From: JAICJR01 sp963848495
Lineage (GTDB): Bacteria > Actinomycetota > Thermoleophilia > Solirubrobacterales > Thermoleophilaceae
Assembly (NCBI GenBank): GCA_963848495.1
Contig: CAWKDV010000004.1
Coordinates: forward strand, 930,001-994,000
Direction of reading: 5' to 3'
DNA: 64,000 nucleotides
Shown: in pieces, positions 61,717-64,000 of the stretch
How positions within the stretch are numbered: the first letter of the stretch is position 1
Layout: each line of letters opens with the position of its first letter
The notes under the pieces: generated by a model
The model's database searches: none
The model's input: the letters and a program-made list of their open reading frames with translations, nothing else
What the model was told of the DNA's origin: nothing
Translations under genes and position numbers: made by a program

Positions 61717-62923
61717 GGCCACCCCCAGCGACCAACAACGCTCGTGGCTGACGCGCGGCGTCGCCAGCGTCGGCCTCGCCAGCTTCTTCAGCGATTCCGG
61801 TCACGAGATCGCGACGGCCGTCCTGCCAACCTTTGTCGTCAGCGTCCTGCGCGGTTCGGCGGGCGTGCTCGGACTGATCGAGGGTCTGAGCGACGCGCTC
61901 ACCGGGATCGCGAAGCTGATCGGAGGACCGCTCGCCAACGACACCGAACGGCGGCGCCGGATGGCCACGGGCGGTTACCTCGTCACCGCGGCCGCCACCG
62001 GGGCGATCGGCCTCGCGGTGACGGTTTGGCAGGTGGCGCTGCTGCGCGCCACCGCATGGACCGCGCGCGGCATCCGCACGCCGGCACGCGACACGCTGCT
62101 CGCGTCGCTCGCAACCCCGGAGACGTACGGCCGCGCGTATGGGCTCGAGCGCGCCGGCGACAACCTGGGGGCCGTCGTGGGTCCGCTGGTCGCGTCCGGC
62201 CTGGTCGCTGCCGTCGGGATCCGCTCGTCGATCTACTTCGCCGTGGTGCCCGGGATCTTCGCCGCGGTCGCGATCACCGCCGCCGCTCGCGAGGCGCGCC
62301 AGCGCCGGATCGCTCCGGGCGCCCGAGCGAGGCTCCAGCTCAGGGCCCTCCGCGAGGCCGGGCTCGTCAGGGCGCTTGCGCCGGTGGCGCTGTTCGAGCT
62401 CGGCAACGTCGCCACGACCCTGCTCATCCTCAGGAGCACCGACCTGCTGCATGTGCACGGACGGTCGCTCGCCGCCGCGACGTCGCTCGCGATCCTCTTG
62501 TACGCCGCCCACAACGCGGTCGCCGCGGTGGTGGCATACGCGGGCGGTCATTGGATCGACCGCTCGGGCCCGGCGCGCGCGTTCGGCGCCGGCGCCGCCG
62601 TCTACCTGATCGCATACGCGACGTTCGCGCTGCCCATCCACAGCTGGCCGCTACTGCTTATCGCCTTCTCGCTCGCGGGCAGCGGCATCGGGCTGGCGGA
62701 GACCGCGCAGTCGACACTGATCGCGCAGCGCCTCCCCGACCGGCTTCGTGGATCGGGCTTCGGAGTACTGGGCGGCGTCCAGTCGTTCGGCGACTTCGCC
62801 TCCACGGCGGCCGTCGGCGCCCTGTGGTCGGTCGTCTCGCCGGCGCTCGGCTTCGCCTACGCTGCGGGCTGGATGCTGCTCGCGCTCGTCGCAGTCCCGC
62901 TCACCCGCCCTCGACGTACCTGA
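61709..62923 (+). CDS. MFS transporter
   Basis: 404 residues, 12 helices expected. 'LASFFSDSGHEIATAVLPTFVVSVLRGSAGVLGLIEGLSDALTGIAKLIGGPLANDTERRRRMATGGYLV' contains the MFS loop 2-3 motif in variant form; 'RAGDNLGAVVGPLVASGLV' and 'PDRLRGSGFGVLGGVQSFGDFASTAAVGALWSV' complete the fold. No substrate clue except its operon neighbours (Usp, DUF190, hydrogenase-like complex). An anion or fluoride-stress-related role is only inference. Confidence 0.85.
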   Translation: MSEATPSDQQRSWLTRGVASVGLASFFSDSGHEIATAVLPTFVVSVLRGSAGVLGLIEGLSDALTGIAKLIGGPLANDTERRRRMATGGYLVTAAATGAIGLAVTVWQVALLRATAWTARGIRTPARDTLLASLATPETYGRAYGLERAGDNLGAVVGPLVASGLVAAVGIRSSIYFAVVPGIFAAVAITAAAREARQRRIAPGARARLQLRALREAGLVRALAPVALFELGNVATTLLILRSTDLLHVHGRSLAAATSLAILLYAAHNAVAAVVAYAGGHWIDRSGPARAFGAGAAVYLIAYATFALPIHSWPLLLIAFSLAGSGIGLAETAQSTLIAQRLPDRLRGSGFGVLGGVQSFGDFASTAAVGALWSVVSPALGFAYAAGWMLLALVAVPLTRPRRT

Positions 62924-62930
62924 GGCAGCT

Positions 62931-63305
62931 GTGTTCCAGCGGATCTTGGCGCTCTGGGACGGCTCGGACGTGTCCGAGCGAGCGCTCGAGGCCGCGCTCG
63001 ACGTGGCGTCGAAGTACGACGCGGAGGTCGTGGCTGCGTCAGTGGTGCCACTAGGCGAGGAGACTTCGCTCGAGTCGCTATTCGCGGAGCGGCACGGCTC
63101 GCACGGGGCCGTGCCGCTAAGCCACCAGCTCATCCAGGGTCGCAAGCCGAGCGAGTGCCTGCTGGCGTACGCCCACGAGCACGCCTTCGACTTGGTCGTC
63201 GTCGGGCATCATCACCACCCGAAGCCCGGTGTGGTGATCCTGCATGGCGTCACCGAGCAGCTCATCTCGGAAGCGGATCTCCCCGTGCTCGTTGTCGGCG
63301 GCTGA
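62931..63305 (+). CDS. universal stress protein (UspA) 2
   Basis: 124 residues from the GTG at 62931. 'VFQRILALWDGSDVSERALEAALDVASKYDAEVVAASVVPLG', 'IQGRKPSECLLAYAHEHAFDLVVVGHHHHPKPGVVILHGVTEQLISEADLPVLVVGG'. A short Usp with a His-rich loop (GHHHH) in place of the usual glycine loop, shared in part with Usp 1. It closes the gene row from riboswitch 4, and riboswitch 5 begins 41 bp later. Confidence 0.85.
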   Translation: MFQRILALWDGSDVSERALEAALDVASKYDAEVVAASVVPLGEETSLESLFAERHGSHGAVPLSHQLIQGRKPSECLLAYAHEHAFDLVVVGHHHHPKPGVVILHGVTEQLISEADLPVLVVGG

Positions 63306-63345
63306 GCGGGCGAGCGTAGTGCGCCTGCGGGGGTAAGATGGCGTT

Positions 63346-63414
63346 GCCAGATGAGGCTCTGGCAGGGCTCGGCTGGGCCCGAACCGCCGTTCACGACGGC
63401 TGATGGCTTCTTCC
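63346..63414 (+). promoter_or_regulatory. fluoride riboswitch 5 (with extra hairpin)
   Basis: P1 GCCAG/CTGGC around ATGAGGCT, an inserted hairpin GGGC/GCCC, P2 GCCGT/ACGGC, then CTGATGGCTTCTTCC. A TAAGAT hexamer lies at 63334. GGCTTCTTCC (63405-63414) is complementary over 10 bp (one G-U) to GGAAGGAGCC (63429-63438), which holds the Shine-Dalgarno of the next ORF (ATG 63441). Confidence 0.9.
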
Positions 63415-63440
63415 CACGGAATTCGTTCGGAAGGAGCCCG

Positions 63441-63845
63441 ATGACCCACACGCATGACCCGTTGCACACTATCGCCAACGCGCTGGCCGGAGCCGAGCAG
63501 CGCCTTGACGCCGTCCTGGCAGAGGCGCATGCCGACCTGCGGCTGACCCAGGGACTCGACGCTCCGGCCGGGACCGAGGAGGCGGTTCGCCCGCTGCTCG
63601 ATGCGATCCGCCGTACCGCGGATGTGCTCGACCTACCCATTCAACGGCGCTCCCACCGCTGGCGGGTCGGCGCGGCGCTGACCACGATCACCGCGGAGCT
63701 CGCCGACCTCGAGCCGACCCGTCTCCAGCATGCGTACGGGCTGGTGGAGCATCCGATCGGCTGGGCCCAGCTGCACGGCGAGATCAGCGATGCTGCGGAG
63801 GAGGCCTTGGCACGGCTGGATGCGTTGCGAGAGAACGCTGCGTAG
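63441..63845 (+). CDS. hypothetical helical protein under fluoride riboswitch 5
   Basis: 134 residues, ATG at 63441 behind AAGGAG. All-helical prediction: 'DPLHTIANALAGAEQRLDAVLAEAHADLRLTQGLD', then 'AVRPLLDAIRRTADVLDLPIQRRSHRWRVGAALTTITAELADLEPTRLQHAYGLVE', 'GEISDAAEEALARLDALRE'. No cysteines, signal or membrane helix. I do not recognise the family. Its leader puts it in the fluoride regulon. Confidence 0.7.
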   Translation: MTHTHDPLHTIANALAGAEQRLDAVLAEAHADLRLTQGLDAPAGTEEAVRPLLDAIRRTADVLDLPIQRRSHRWRVGAALTTITAELADLEPTRLQHAYGLVEHPIGWAQLHGEISDAAEEALARLDALRENAA

Positions 63846-63857
63846 CCGTCCCTCACC

Positions 63858-64000
63858 GTGTACTACTGCTTCCAGTGCTACGGCATAAACCGTGCCGGAA
63901 ACGGGCGTTGCGATCACTGTGGCGGCGAGATCTCGGCGCCGCCCGGGCTTGACTACGACCGGCTCCTGATTTGGACTCTGCGGCACCCGGATCCCGGCCG
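63858..64000 (+). CDS. zinc-ribbon protein, N-terminal part (3' end outside window)
   Basis: GTG at 63858. 47 residues are visible: 'VYYCFQCYGINRAG' and 'GRCDHCGGEI' form a rubredoxin-like zinc knuckle with two CxxC pairs, followed by 'GLDYDRLLIWTLRHPDPG', which looks like the first helix pair of a HEAT-like repeat. It follows the previous gene by 12 bp, so it is in the riboswitch 5 operon. The remainder is beyond the window. Confidence 0.6.
   Translation, partial: MYYCFQCYGINRAGNGRCDHCGGEISAPPGLDYDRLLIWTLRHPDPG

Noticed and set aside
43285..64000. A crcB/Fluc or CLC-F fluoride exporter within the island
   Set aside because: No short four-helix CrcB-like or CLC-type protein is found; the MFS carrier is a different family.

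Overview
This 64 kb window is very GC-rich, chromosomal actinobacterial DNA with densely packed genes. Many genes overlap by ATGA or GTGA, and GTG and TTG starts are common. The gene content (SigB-type and RpoD-type sigma factors, LexA with a CGAAC-type SOS box, GSI-alpha glutamine synthetase, a sortase, a DUF559/AbiEi protein, a malyl-CoA lyase/malate-CoA ligase operon) fits Actinomycetota. A deep lineage such as Thermoleophilia (Solirubrobacterales or relatives) is my inference from gene style, not a database result.

Layout. (1) 0-8.3 kb: end of an LLM flavin oxidoreductase, a lipoprotein, an ECF sigma/alkyltransferase pair, ATP-type PEP carboxykinase, a broken GGDEF/HD-GYP protein, a sortase, a PHP phosphatase and a coiled-coil protein. 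(2) 8.3-18.6 kb: a CoA-ester region with MaoC, malyl-CoA lyase, both malate-CoA ligase subunits, a ferredoxin-like protein, SCP2, a CaiB/BaiF transferase, an acyl-CoA dehydrogenase and an acyl-CoA synthetase. Two sites share a TTGACT-type operator palindrome. A cell-wall peptidase is preceded by a c-di-AMP (ydaO) riboswitch. (3) 18.6-43.2 kb: a YyaL-type thioredoxin protein, two soluble chemoreceptors, glnA, HxlR and AhpD-like genes, cytochrome c, two sigma factors, fdhD, an ArsR/SRPBCC pair divergent from clpP, gltBD, a beta-propeller/RTX protein, a cupin, RNase P RNA, lexA and tRNA-Leu(GAG).

(4) 43.2-64 kb is the remarkable part. Five RNA elements match the fluoride (crcB-motif) riboswitch in P1, P2 and pseudoknot: four on the + strand (near 43.29, 43.74, 52.70 and 63.35 kb) and one on the - strand (near 51.62 kb). 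In all five the 3' pseudoknot strand (GGCYUC) can also pair with the downstream Shine-Dalgarno region, perfectly or nearly so. This suggests translational ON switches. They lead, respectively, a small membrane protein; a DUF4129/cysteine-module/MoxR/DUF58/HEAT operon; a DUF6062-like/Nudix pair; a membrane complex derived from group 4 hydrogenases; and a small protein followed by a zinc ribbon. The hydrogenase-like complex keeps its antiporter-like membrane subunits but has lost the NiFe ligands I can check and the proximal-cluster cysteines. It is followed by two universal stress proteins, a triple-DUF190 protein and an MFS carrier. A family I pyrophosphatase (a classical fluoride target) with an altered catalytic loop lies divergent from the fourth riboswitch. 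No crcB or CLC-F exporter is present. I read this as a large fluoride-response island built around an ex-hydrogenase complex.

Several long genes (GGDEF/HD-GYP, chemoreceptor 1, SigB-type sigma, zinc ribbon, gltB, gltD, RTX protein) carry isolated single-base indels with both flanking frames intact. I judge uncorrected assembly errors more likely than true pseudogenes. These are annotated as single genes with the break noted.
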